64,000 nucleotides of DNA, from NCBI GenBank assembly GCA_013397845.1, contig VZTG01006287.1:62001-126000 (forward strand). Reading direction: 5' to 3'. The translations under genes were made by a program, and so were the position numbers. How positions within the stretch are numbered: position 1 is the first letter of the stretch; every line of letters begins with the position of its first letter. The notes beneath the pieces are model-generated. The model searched no databases. It was given only the letters and a program-made list of their open reading frames with translations, and had not been told where the DNA came from. The stretch comes from Melanocharis versteri (lineage: Eukaryota > Chordata > Aves > Passeriformes > Melanocharitidae). Below, one piece after another: positions 39,754 to 52,245 of this stretch.

Positions 39754-42016
39754 ACCCTGTGCTTTGACGCCCCCACACAACAGGATTCTTTAGCCTTGGA
39801 CAAAATTGTACATTCTGGCCAATTCATAATTAATTTACTAAGGACTCTCATATGCAACAAATATATTCCTTAAATAGGGAATACCACTGGACTTCACAGA
39901 AAATTAATCTGATATAGTCTCCTAGCTGAAAAAAGATAAAGTATACAATATTCTAAGAACTATTAGTTTTTATTCAGAATATAGATAATTGTATAAACCA
40001 TTTTATGGCTTCTGAGTTTGTTATCTACAACTCTCAAACTATTACCTTGCTACAAATCTTCTTTGAATAAAAAGGAGGAATAAACCAACAAGAAAGCCAA
40101 CAAATAAGAAGTTACCAACCTGATGAAATCCCAGTGGCTTCTCAAGCTCTCATAATTAAAATGCTATCCTTTTGCTTCCTATTTCCCACTCCTCTTTCCT
40201 AAAAATCCTTGTAACATGAGGAATCTGTTTTCATTTTTACAACTTTTGATTTAGTCTATGTTGGATTCTTGCAGTAACAGCAAGGTCATGTAAAATTTCT
40301 TGTAATTTTTTTTTTTTTAAAGATCGTATCTATATTTACTTCTACGTGCTTTTATGTTTAGTAGCTTTATAAGCATTCATCTTCCCTAATCCCTTTGGAC
40401 TTCTGCACCTTTCAACCAAGTCTCCTCACAATTCTGCACTCCAACTCAGAGCAGCACTTACTTCCTCTAATCACCCTGAAAATCAAGACCTTTGAATGCA
40501 ATTATAAATAGTGACTTTGATATTGCCTAGACTCCTGTGACAAAAGACCAGAACTATGCACCAAATACACATAAAATCTTTGTGTGCTGCTGAGGCAAAC
40601 AAACACCCTGCAATACACAATGCCCACCTGTATTTACTGATACTGAAATCTGGGATGTGCTGCCTGGCACTTCTCGTTTCAGTGGTCCTCACCACCGTGC
40701 TGAGGGAGCAGCCCAGTGCTCCCAGGCTGTACATGGCACACAGACATCTGTTGCTGTGGACTGCAGACAAGCGAGACAAACCCTGGCGTTGGAGTGGAGC
40801 ACTGAGGAAAGGCCAGGCTCACTGGGATTCTCCTCCTCACCTCTGCATGTACGGATGCTTAAGACTTTCACAGTCCTCTGCCAGCTCGGCATGTAGATCA
40901 AGGGAGATAAAAGGGGAATGATGGGTCTTACCAAGAAAAATTTGGACAAGTTCACGTGTCTTCTCTTCCCAAAACTGTGACTGTAGGATGAGGAATGCAA
41001 GAATCTTCAGAGGCTGCTAAACAACCCCACAGGGCACTGCTACTCAGTCTTTCAACAGAGATGTGTTTTATAGCTGTAACAACAATTCCTGAAGCTGCTA
41101 AAGTATATTTGATATTATGTTTCATCAGGGCTTATTTAAAGCAATTTTAAATATTGTAGGGAGAGATATGCATGTGTTATATCCTCTAAAATCTGAAATA
41201 TGTACAAATAATATTTTAAAAATACATAGTATCTAACTAGAGTACTGAGTTTTATTCTTTCACCCATGCAGCTGGTTTCATTATATCACACCGTTCAGAC
41301 ATTCCATAATCTAATAACTTTGCCAACAAAGAAAATGCATTTTGGAGGCTAACTAGTGCTATTTTAAAAACAACAGTATTCCTTTTGGTGTCTTTCCACC
41401 TAACTTGTATAAATCCTCATTAACAAAGGCTTTGAAAAGCTCCTGTATCTGCAGAAGGTTCTCCTGAATCTCTCAGCACATTGCAATATTGACCAGAGCT
41501 CCATGCCAAGCACACAGATCTTGAAAACACTTCAGACAATCTCATTTCTTTCAGAATTTAACCATTTGAAACCCAAAGGTTTTCCGCTCTTAGAAGGCTT
41601 TAAGTTCTCCCTGCAATAAGACATCGTCATTCCTTGATGGTTTTAGAAAGACAAAATATTCTATGGGAACTGATGCCAAGATGATTTTTGCTTTTTTCTT
41701 TTATGTGCCTTTTACACAGTTCTATGTATCCACAAGTATCAGCACGCACACTTGTAATTCTTTAAGTCTGCTAACTTAGTATAGTCCTAGTGTTCTGTAG
41801 GGCCAGGAGACCAAACATGCCAGAAACTGCATAGCCAGGAGACCAAACATTCTACTATCTTGGGGGGCCAAGGTCCCCTTCTAGAATGTATTCTGTAAAC
41901 TAGAGATCAGCCCATGGCGGGGGTGGGGGGGGATTCCATAGATAGGGAGAATATCACACCATCCACCCGAGCCCCCTTATTGGGTACCCTTGTTAGATAT
42001 GCTGATGTGTAAGGTC

Positions 42017-42022
42017 TATAAA
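42017..42022 (+). promoter_or_regulatory. TATA box of solo LTR copy 2
   Basis: TATAAA occurs in the context GGTCTATAAATTGTATACG inside the LTR, 81 bp ahead of its ATTAAA signal. Copy 1 has CATAAA at the matching place. This is the normal position for a retroviral core promoter. Activity is unknown. Confidence 0.6.
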
Positions 42023-42097
42023 TTGTATACGCGATTTACCGTGGGTGTGCATTGCGACCTGTTCCACCTCGGCAAAGTGATGCATCGATGGGACCCC

Positions 42098-42103
42098 ATT
42101 AAA
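42098..42103 (+). terminator. Polyadenylation signal of solo LTR copy 2
   Basis: ATTAAA is followed by GATACTGAGGTAAATC and is conserved in the sister LTR (complement of 12043-12048). It is the likely R-region polyadenylation signal. It lies on the plus strand, so it would not terminate PEPD transcripts. Confidence 0.6.
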
Positions 42104-42496
42104 GATACTGAGGTAAATCCCCTACCCCTTTAACTGTGTCTGGCTTTCATCTTCTAAGACCAGGAAAAGGCATCAGAACAAGCAAAAGACCAGGCTGATA
42201 ACAAGCAAAATTCTGATCTCCGGTATTTCTAATTTCTACACTAATCTCAATTTTTTAAAGTTTCTCTACTTTATAAATAATATTTTTACCACCCTCCTTT
42301 CACCACTATTTTCTGAGCTCTCCTCTCCCAGGTTCATTACTGCCTGTTATAATATGTCCACAACATTTCTATGAAACATACATCCCATATATCTCAAATA
42401 GTGGGACAGATACTGTAAGACACTTTTCCTTTGTTTACTATATTGAATGTGGCTGAAGAGAGACTAAAAACTATTTAAAAGATACAAGTGAAAAGG

Positions 42497-42536
42497 GAAG
42501 GCAGGCAGGCAGGCAGGAAGGAAGGAAGGAAGGAAG
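42497..42536 (+). repeat. Compound GGCA/GGAA tetranucleotide microsatellite
   Basis: About four units of AGGC are followed by about five units of AAGG. This is an ordinary intronic microsatellite, likely to vary in length between individuals. Confidence 0.93.
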
Positions 42537-43693
42537 ATGCTTGCTGACTTGCTCTCTGGTGTAACTTAAACAGCAAAAATGCCAGTTGAGTATTTTCAAT
42601 CAATTTCAAAGAAACAAGATATGAAAACAGACATGCTAAAATTGAAGTTGGAAGTTTAAATTGATGTCTAATCCCACTGAAAGTCTGGAAAGTAGAGCAG
42701 CTGTATTTTCAGCCATGATTCTTCAGTGCTACGTGTGTATGGGAGCCTCACCAGAGCTCTGCTCTCTGCTTCACACTCCCTGTCATCTGTTGGAAGCACA
42801 ATCACAGCTGGCACAGAATTTCCACATCACCTTTTCTATACATCCCATTCAGAAAAAAACAGCATGCAGCATGCACATAGAAAAAGCCATACTTTGAATT
42901 TTGAGCAATGTACATTGAGTGCAGTGTGCAGTATGATTTCACATGTATTTATAGAAGAATATCTTGCAAGGCAACAGTTTGAAGTATTTGTTCAGTGAAA
43001 TGTCATTCCTATCAACTGCAACATTCTTCAAGAAGCCACATCAGACCATTTTTTCACAGCAAGGGGTAGCATGAAAGTCTCAAGGCCAATGTGTTTTTCT
43101 GGGTCTTTTGTGTAAGATCAAGCCTGTATCAGAAAAAAGTAATACAGCTTCCCCCAGTTCTTAACAGGTTTCTTTTTTTCTACTATTCCTTAAAGATCTT
43201 CCTCAGCACAGACTGAAAGCTTATGTTGTTCACGCTCAGACCGGTATTACCACGCAGGGCTTGTAAGTATATCTCAGACAGGCACATTTCCAGGGAGTTT
43301 AACAGATACTTTGCTCTTACAATACAAATCAGCAAGACTAGTGGCTTTAAAAAATTATTCTTGTTAGCAAAATGCTCTGTGAACATTACTTTTATCAAAA
43401 CCATGTGCCAACTCACCGCACAAATAAATTGCAACCTCATAAAATTGTCAAAATTGTATCCCTTAGGAGCAACAAAGCACTTTCTGCATTGTAAAGTATT
43501 TCATATTTTGTTTCTACTACGTAAAGTGTAATAGGCTACATGACTTGATTTATATTTTCGGGATCCAGTACATCTATTAGCTATGTAAAACACAGCACAC
43601 CAAATATTTCACAATTTATGCTCCGAGTTTCAATTATTCCTGACACTGAAATAATGAATTGGTGCAGACAAGAAAGTACTAGGAGGGGGGAAG

Positions 43694-43720
43694 AAAAACC
43701 AAAACCAAAACCAAAAAACC
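43694..43720 (+). repeat. CCAAAA simple repeat
   Basis: Repeated AAAACC units sit just before the truncated 5' end of the CR1 fragment at 43732. Confidence 0.8.
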
Positions 43721-43731
43721 CAAGCAACAAC

Positions 43732-43934
43732 ACTACCCAGAGGGTGGTGGGGCACTGAAGAGGCTCCCCAGGGGATGGTCCTGGCCCCAAGGCTGCCAGA
43801 GCTCCAGTAGTGTTTGGACACCACTCCCAGGGATGCACAGGGCGGGATTGCTGAGGTGTCTGTGCAGGGCCAGGAGTTGGACTGGATGGTCCTTGTGGGT
43901 CCCTTCCAACTCAGCCTATTCTGTGATTCTATGA
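43732..43934 (+). mobile_element. CR1 LINE 3' fragment with intact tail repeat
   Basis: The sequence runs ACCCAGAGGGTGGTGGGGCA, GGATGCACAGGGCGGGATTG and GGACTGGATGGTCCTTGTGG, and ends TATTCTGTGATTCTATGA, the two-unit 8-bp repeat typical of CR1 3' ends. It reads plus and is 5'-truncated next to a CCAAAA-type simple repeat (43694-43720). It matches the minus-strand copy at 6793-7075 closely, so both come from one subfamily. The 85-, 64- and 66-codon ORFs here are not genes. Confidence 0.93.
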
Positions 43935-46900
43935 ATAAAAAAGAATTGTCTGCTGACTACTCCCAGCCTAAATCATCCCAGAGTAAAGCAGGAGCCAGAC
44001 TGGGGAAACATTAAGAACTAAGAGACCAAAAAGAAATTTAGCTATGTAAAGAAATAGGAGCTTTCTAATACCGGGGTGGGGAAACATTTTAATTCATGCC
44101 TATACCATCACTAACACTGAAGTTAATATTCCTATGTGAACTAAGAAGGACTATTTTATTATTAATAAAATATAATCAATTAATTTGAAATATGAGGAGG
44201 AAATAATGCCAGATAGATTGCTGCTATGAATGAAATCCCTACCTCAGTTCACAAATTACCAGTTTAGGAAATAAAGATCATATATGCAAGTTAGTAGCCA
44301 TTAAAAAAAAAATGCACAAAAATCCTTGCCTAAAGTCCTTTTAGAAGTCTGTCATGTGCAGTAAAAACCCCTGACACTATCTGCATGTCAACACAGGAAC
44401 ACTGACAACAATCTGTGCACAACAGGAGTCACACCTGTACATTTGAACAATTCTTTCAGTTTTTCAGATGAAGAAAACACAAATTTTCTTGTGTTTCTTT
44501 TTTAATCGTAAATAAATTGTTCTGAGCAGTGGAAACAATTGCTCCAATACACATATTAAAACTTTAGGATCAGCTTTGTTAAAGTTTTACTAATGTTCCA
44601 AGAAAACCCTCCTGTGCATGCAAACAGCAAACCCCCAGGTCCCCAAACAATAGCACTGCCCCCCTGCCATAAAAATGACAAACTACATCCCCAGCTGCAG
44701 CACACCCAAACTCTGTAGCAGATTAGATTTAAAATTGAGCAATGCACCAAGGCAGCTATTAGTCTTTCAACTCAAGTGTCAACTTCAAACAAATTAATGG
44801 CTGAGCAATCTCAGCCAAATGGTGTCTTGACAATTACAAACTGCAATTCTAAATCCAAATTCCAGTGCAAGATTACCGAGTAAGTTTTCTGAACTGCTGT
44901 AATTTGCTTGAGTAAAAAAAAAGTACTGTCGAATGTGGTTCTGCAAGTTATCACATCCACTTCTCCATCCAATTCTGTAAAGATAGACACATACTGGAGA
45001 TGAAAGAAGAAGAGATCAGAGCAGGAATTTGATATACAAGAGCTGGAAGTTACAACACACATGCAACCCTTGTCAAATTCCTCCAACTACACCCATCTAC
45101 ACATAATCTACAGCTAAGATGAAACTGAATATTCTCCAAGAACCAGCATGATGTGAACTGCATCTCAGCTTGAAACTACAAAGGAATTGGCGAGTAGTTG
45201 AGATTTTTGCACACTATCATCCATTTTCAGCACACACTCCTGGAATTAGGGAAGACAAGTAAGCAGACAGTAGCAACTAATTGTATGGCCCTTTCATTTT
45301 CCTTAGAGGTTTATTTTTTCTCTTCAAAGCTTTTTAGATTGACTGCAAAGCTATGCTGTAAATCAAAAGGAAGCCACTACTCATCACCTAGTTAGAATTT
45401 TCTGGGCTCTTCGCTGTGAAGCTATTTCTCTGCTATTTGATCCAAAGGCCACTGGCAATGTCTATGAGTGCACTACCTGCCATGGCAGCTGAGACACATT
45501 TTTTCCCAGATCCATTTTCAACAGCTTGATGAATTTCCACCTGCTTCCAGTTCTAAAGAGAACCACCAAGGCATATGATTCATGGATTCAAAATACTTGA
45601 TCAGATTGAACAAAAAAGAAAAAAAAATGTAGCCTAAGAGTGACTCAGAGTAAAAGAAAGTGCATGGTCTACCACTGTAGACCAACATGCTCAGCTGTGA
45701 TTACCTACACTCCACCTGAAAAATAAAAGAAGTAACGCCTTTTTCTTCTTCTTCAAGAAAAAGAAAATTTAAAAGTACTGTTGCCACTGTAAAAGTTACC
45801 CCTCAGCAAGAAAAAATACATTAAAAGACACAAGCATCCTGCTCATCTCTATCAGCTTCTAACTTTCTTCCTGATGTATGAAAGATGGCAGGGAAAGTTT
45901 TATTTTCTGGGGAGTTTTTTATCTCTGAAATAGACCAAGCCTCTTCTTTCTACTACTGCTGGAGGACACTACTCAAACAATGCACTTTCATTTTCCAGTC
46001 CTCCAGCAAGCAATAGTGCACTCAGTCCTTCACTCACATTCTTTCTAGATAAAAGCAAATACTTTAAGCCATGTCTTCATCACTGCCAGCTTTGAGAAGC
46101 CCTGTGCCTTGTTTTAGTACACCGAACACAGGTCCAAATGGCAGGTCTGTGGCAGCCACCCAGCCTTGACTGCCCAAGCCCTACCAATTACAGGAGGCAC
46201 CTGGAGGAGGATGGGTGTTATCTCGGGATCTGAGGGCCTGTGCTGAGAGCGATGCTGGATGCTAGCAGAGGGCTAATGAGCCCCGGTGGATGCAGTGCAG
46301 GAAGATGAATGGCACCTGGTAACGATCTGGCGTTTATCTGGAGTGACAATGGTGACCACAAATCTGTGATTTGCCATGATTTGTAGCTGGAAGCCAGGAG
46401 CCCTACCCCCCATTCAGGTGAGGATTAAGGCATAGCCAGAGCAGACAGTTAAGATGAACGTGGTGCAAAGTGCTGGCTGGCAGAGGGAAGCTCCTGCTTG
46501 AGCTGGTCCCACTGGCACCCCACACTCCCCACTCAGCCCCTCTGACCACAGCCAAGTGACCTGGCCCAGCACAAACCTGTAACACACAGCCTTTGTCTCA
46601 TGCAGTCTCAGGTGAAATCCTTGAGCAGTCTCTTCCTACGCATGCTAGATTTTTCCAAGCTGTCTTCAGAGCATCAAAGCAGTGGCAAAGGGCATAACCC
46701 TGCCCCTCCTCTGTCACCGAGCAGGAGGGGAAAGAGGAGCAAGATTAAACGTACAGACTGAACCCTGAAGGAATGAATACACCTGGCAAGCAGCAAAGTA
46801 CTTTAGCTAAAAATAACCCACAGGGATCATGCCCACAGATGCAGGTACAGCCTGCAGGGCAGCAGCACATTCTGTGTAGATCAAGCGGGATAACATGCAG

Positions 46901-49900
46901 GAGGTCACAGAGCTCCACCTGAGATCTGGCCATGTCACCGGGCTACAGAACAGGGCCAGACGACATGGGTCGTAAAAGGAGAGCAGTGCGCTTCCCCGTA
47001 TTTTGGAAAGAATTTTTCAATGCTTGTCACAATAATCTGAAATAACATTCTGAACTGCTGAAAGGCCTCACAAAAACTTTTAAAATTACTTATGTATGCT
47101 AAGCAAAACTGAACCAAAACCTAACATAACTTCTAGGAAAAAAAATCTTGTTAAATTTCACTGGAAGTTCTACATAATAACGAAAAGATATCACTTGTGT
47201 CTACCCACACAAATGAATCTGCAGCCTTTAAAAAGTAAAAAACTTATTGATTTTTACTTGCAAGGTCTCTCTTCATGTCTCAAAACCAGAAGTTCTTCAC
47301 TTAATGTTGCCTGAGACTATTTTGAGTATCATCAATATTTTATATCTGGAAAAGTACCAAACAATGTGATAAATACAAATCACTAACTGAGAAAAAAAAA
47401 GGTACAAGTAAAGGTGACTCATCCTGTCCCAGGGCTGGTATATTTAGGACCCATTTGTCTTTAAGTCTCACTGCAGTATTACAGTAAGTGAATGGTGCTC
47501 CTGACTCAAACTTCAGCCACAAGGCTGCACAGCATTCCTCTCACCATCTCACAACTAGTGTCACTTTGCAAAAGTCTTTGAACACATGATGCAAGTTCTA
47601 TCCATTTTATCAAAGTTTTGTCACAGTCAATGACCAGATTGTATCCAGCACCAAAGAACACACATGAGAAAACAGGGAAGGGGCAGGAAATCTGCTGGGT
47701 TTGGATCTGTTACTTAGCTAATAGAAAAATATTATTTTAATTTCTGCTAGGAATAATGCACACACTTTGATTTGGTAAGTCTTAAACAAACACCAGAATC
47801 AAGGAAGCAGAAATGCACACCCACGTTGCACCTCCTCCAAAGGATGTGGGCTTCCCCGAAGGCAAGATCAGCCCCCCCTCCCCACCAGTCCCGCAGAGCT
47901 GAGGATGAGCACGCTGCTCCTGCTCCCCGAAACGCGTGGAGCAGCCTGGGCTGTAGCTGAGAACCAGATCCAGCCGTGTTCCTAAGCAACCCCACACTCC
48001 CTCCACACTCTCCCCCTGCTGCCACCGCTAGACAAGAGGTTTTAATCATCAATTCACTCTGCATCCAACGTGCACGAACCCCATCAGGAGAGGCTTGGGC
48101 ATAGCGCTGCATTGAGCAGCACCAGGCAGCTTCAGCCCCGATTTTGTCTTCACCAAGGCATGCAGACTGCAACTAAAAGACAGCAATTTTACCTTTCAGT
48201 TGTTTATAAAGAAAAGCTTTTAAAAAACTCCTGGCTCAAACATAAAATAATGCAAATACAAGCTAAAAATTTTATTCTTGCCAGCAGGTATGAAAACATT
48301 CTGTTAGAGGTACTGAGGGTTAAACTTATTTCTGACATTTATAATATTCAGTGCTGGAAAAAAAATCTCAGCAAAGAATAATTGCTCCCACAGGGACCAA
48401 TCTATGGGTCACAGTTTTTTCGTGCTTGATGGCAACAGAGCCTTGACTGAGATTTTCTGTAAGACCCAGATTTAAGCTTGCAGCATAATCACAATGTTTG
48501 CCCTAGCTCTAGAAGCTGAGCTAAAGCACCACTTCTACAGTGTAATTATTCTACATATGTTCCAAAAACCCATGGGGAAATTTTATTATTCAGAAGAATA
48601 AATAGGGTAAAAATAAATGGTTTTTAATTTTAGCCAATTTTTAAACTCCTTATGAATTTTCATTTTTCTTATGCAAGTTTAAGTCCATGGGAGAAAGGAT
48701 TTGCCTTGAAGAAATAATTAAACTTTCATCTTCAGTTACCCTTCTTACCAAATACACAGCCACCCACATAGCACACAACGCATAAGTGCTGTTCAGTGAC
48801 AGAGTGCCAACATAATCACTAATGCCTCATAATCCTCCTTTCAGTTTCAAATTGAATATTTGAAGTTTGAACTTGTGTTCAACAACCCAGAGCAAGCAGA
48901 AATGCAGTAAGGACTTAGGTTAAGAGGGCATTGGTGTCCCAGCATAGAGCTTAATTTGCCCTCAATAGATTTTTGAATACTTGAACTATCCTGAGAGAAA
49001 AAGGTAGTAATTTGTCATTTGGGATATGCAAACCTACTACCTTAAGGATAATAAAAGATTATAACACTCAATTTATGATGACAATGTCTGGGCCAAATTT
49101 AGACACGTGCAGAAGTCAGAATTTTTAAGGGAAGGGAAGCTGAGGGAGCAGGTTCAGGAAGATCCAGACACACTTTGCAACTAAGTCTACCATGACACCT
49201 TCTCCAATTCCTGGGAACATTTCAACATTCCTTTCTTTATGTAGGGACCAAACAAATGACCACACAGGTGCTCTGTAGGCAGGTGAAAAATTCTGCACAT
49301 CCCCTCACTGGTAAACACCTTGCGCTCTGTTCACAGGGTCCCCCCGATCCATTCACTGGCTTCAAGCCACATCCCTCTGGACAAATGCTGCTCCTTCTGC
49401 CTGGAGCTCAGGCTGCTTTCCAGCATCTGGGCTGGCTGAAGGAAAGGGCAGAAAGACCAACCACCAACAGTGGAAATCAGAGGTTAATGCAACTGAGGGA
49501 CTGAAATAGGATTAATTTTCAGTTGTTATTCTAGACTGCACAAGGGACCCAAATCAAGCTCCAAGGGCCTATCATAAGTGGTAAAATCACTACATCGATC
49601 CCAAGTATTAGAGCCAATATGAAAATGCAGCACGAAGTAAACCAGAAAACTACCAGAAAGATGTTATACCATCTACCCAAGAACTCCTTCAAGTAACAGA
49701 GGCCTCCTTGCCCCACCAGCCCCAAATAACCAACAAGCTCACCTGATCCCAACAAATTCTAGACCCCCTCAGAGGTCTTATGGACACAAGTCTCTGATCT
49801 GCAGCAGCAACAGAAACAGCACTGGCCAGGACCTTCCTCAGTTTAATGGTTTCTTGTCATACGATACCCACTTCCTTCCCACAAAGACCGAATTACTGAT

Positions 49901-50699
49901 GAAAAGATGACTCCTCACTCAACATAAACATCTCAGGAATCTCCCCAAATCTTGCAGGATGGGGAAGCCAATTCCTGAATGCTGTTACAATTTCCAGCCC
50001 AAGCAACCTATTAGTAACAGACATGTTCTTCTTCTCTTCCTTCAAACACGCAATAAAGAAAAAACCCAAAAACTGGAGAGTTGACCCAATGTAATGTATT
50101 ACATCCAGCATCAAACCTTCCATTACAGAGCAAATCTAGAGGTTACACAGGCAAAAGGCTACTAATAAATCGTATGTAACATCCTAAACTTCACGCAGTC
50201 CTAACACTTAAACTTACAGTTACACTGTGCACCTAAACAACTCCACACAATTTTTTCAAATTATCTGCTAACCAAAGACGGAAGAATGCTCGCCCACCTC
50301 TGCCACTCAGTACTGACCAAGAGGACATAGCAGGTTCATTCTGAAATAAGAAAGATCAGAAATCCAGTCCAATACTCCTGAAGGATACGGCACTTTACAA
50401 GAGGTTTGTACCAAGTGAGAAGTGACAGCTACTGTACCTTACAGTAAGGGATTATTTTGTGGACCCTTCACATGTCTCATTAGTTCTGTTGCATATACAG
50501 GTTTCAATAGATGAATTGGGAGACTCAGAGCCAGTTGTCAGCAAAGCTCTTTGTAGCTCTCACTTGCCAAGACTGCCTGAAGGTTCATTTTGATTTTAGC
50601 AGAAACATCACCTCTGCTGTCTACTGCCATTTAGATTCCCCTCCGGTCCTAGCATTTTCCACCCCTTCTGCCTGCCTACCAGAGGAGGTGTTCTGCCAC

Positions 50700-52245
50700 G
50701 CCTGTTATTTGTGAACAAAGGATGAGTGGTGGGTGAGTGGTGGTCAGTGACCATCTTGGGCAGAGTGACCACGAAATGTTAGCATTTTCTATACCAGGTG
50801 AAGTAAGGAAGGACACCAACAGAATTTCCACTTTGGACTCCCAGCAGGCAGACTTTGGCCTGTTTAGGACACTGATTGACAGAGTCCCTTGGGAGTCAGT
50901 CCTGAAGGACAACAGAGTCCAGAAGGCTGGATATGCTTTAAAAAGGAAATGTTAAATATTCAGGAGCAGGCTGTATCCATGTGTAGGAACACAAGTCACT
51001 GGGGAGAAAGACCAGCCTAGTTAAACAGAGAACTTAGGCTGGAGATTAGGGAGAAAAAGAGAATCTATCATCTCTGGAAAAGGTGTCAGGGAACTTGGGA
51101 GGACTACAAGGATGACGCAAGGTTACGTACGGGAAGATCAGAAGAGTCAAAGCCCAACCAGAACTTGATTTGACTGCTACAGTTAAAGACAACAAAAAAG
51201 TTTCAATAAAAACCTTGGCAGCAAAAGGAGAGCCAAGAGTGCCTCCATCATTTGTTGAATGCAAGAGGTTAGTGCAGTGACAGGGGACGAGGAAGAGGCA
51301 GAGGTATTTAATGCCTTCTTTGCCTCAGTCTGCAGTATCAGGACAAGTTGTCCTCAGGATCCTAGAGCTGGAAGTTGGTGATGGGGAGATGAGTGAAGCC
51401 CCCATAATCCAGGAGGTGGTTAGTGACATGCCCTGTCCATTAGACACTCACAAGTATATGGACCCTGATGGGATCCACCCCAGAGTGGCAAAAGAACTTG
51501 CCAAACCACCCTCCATCCTCTACCAGCAGTCCTGGTTAACTGGAGAAGTTCCAGCTGACTAGAAATTAGTAAATGTAACATCCATCTACAAGAAAGGTTC
51601 AAGGCTGATCTGGGGAACTCCAGGCCTGTCATCATGACCTCAGTTCTGGGCAAAGTTATGGAGCATCTCATCCTGAGTGCCATCCCATGGCATGCGCAGG
51701 ACAACCAGGGGATCAAGCCCAGCCAACATGGGCAGATCCGGCTTGATCAACCCGATCTTCTTCCGTGACAAAGTGACCACTTAGCAGATGAGGGGAAGGC
51801 TGTGGATGTGTCTACCTAGATTTCAGTAAAGCATTTGACACTTTCTCCCACAGCATTCTCCTGGAGAAACTGGCTGCTGTGGCTTAGACGGGTGGATTCT
51901 GATGGGTAAAAAACTAGCCGACAGCTCTCCAACTCCCTAACAGGAGGGTGCAGAGAGCTGGGGCTCATCTCTTCTGCCATGCTTACAGTGAGAGGACAAG
52001 AGGAAATGGCCTCAAGCTGAGACTGGGAGACTCAGATTAGGTGTCAAAAATTTTTTTTTCACTGCTTGGGTGGTGGAATAGTTTGCTCAGGGAGGAGGTG
52101 GAGTCACCACTCCTGGAGGTGATTAAGAGGAATATGGATTTGGCACTGGAAAATGGTTTAGTGGTGTAAGGTTTACAGTGGTGGTTCTGGGTTGATGGCT
52201 GGACTTGATCTTAAAGGCCCCTTCCAACCTTGATTCTACGATTAC
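50700..52245 (+). mobile_element. CR1 LINE fragment with ORF2 remnants, internally deleted
   Basis: This 5'-truncated CR1 retrotransposon is about 1.5 kb, compared with roughly 4.5 kb for a full CR1. In order it shows the end of the endonuclease domain (GQSDHEMLAFSIPG and ADFGLF near 50750-50870), the linker (EVFNAFFASV near 51305), the start of the reverse transcriptase (DPDGIHPRVAKELAKP near 51460 and GEVPAD near 51545), the YRP-like block near 51600-51650, and YLDFSKAFD near 51815-51850. After about 51900 the rest of the reverse transcriptase is missing and the sequence jumps to the 3' end (DKRKWPQAETGRLRLG near 51995). It then runs to the CR1 tail with CCTTCCAACCTTGATTCTAC. Frames are broken by stops and indels, so it is dead. 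CR1 normally encodes an endonuclease and reverse transcriptase that copy the element by target-primed reverse transcription. Confidence 0.92.

Larger units (their letters stand above)
41671..42175 (+). mobile_element. Solo LTR of an ERV1-like endogenous retrovirus, copy 2
   Basis: This 505-bp element belongs to the same family as the one at 11966-12492 but lies in the opposite orientation. It starts TGATGCCAAGATGATTTTTG, ends AAAAGGCATCA, and is flanked by a perfect GAAC duplication (41667-41670 and 42176-42179). A TATAAA box lies at 42017-42022 and an ATTAAA polyadenylation signal at 42098-42103, giving the U3-R-U5 order expected of an LTR. Two 16-bp copies of CCAGGAGACCAAACAT (41803-41818 and 41835-41850) sit in U3 like an enhancer repeat. 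The two copies share the whole length but differ by many substitutions and small indels, so neither insertion is recent. No gag, pol or env remnant adjoins it. Its promoter would read plus, antisense to PEPD, if still active. Confidence 0.87.

Noticed and set aside
39415..39873. Overlapping ORFs of 60-121 codons on both strands
   Set aside because: They lie on the CR1 3' fragment at 39499-39753 and its flanks. They translate non-coding CR1 tail.
47747..48172. 141-codon minus-strand ORF
   Set aside because: It is in a GC-rich patch open in several frames on both strands, with no recognised family.
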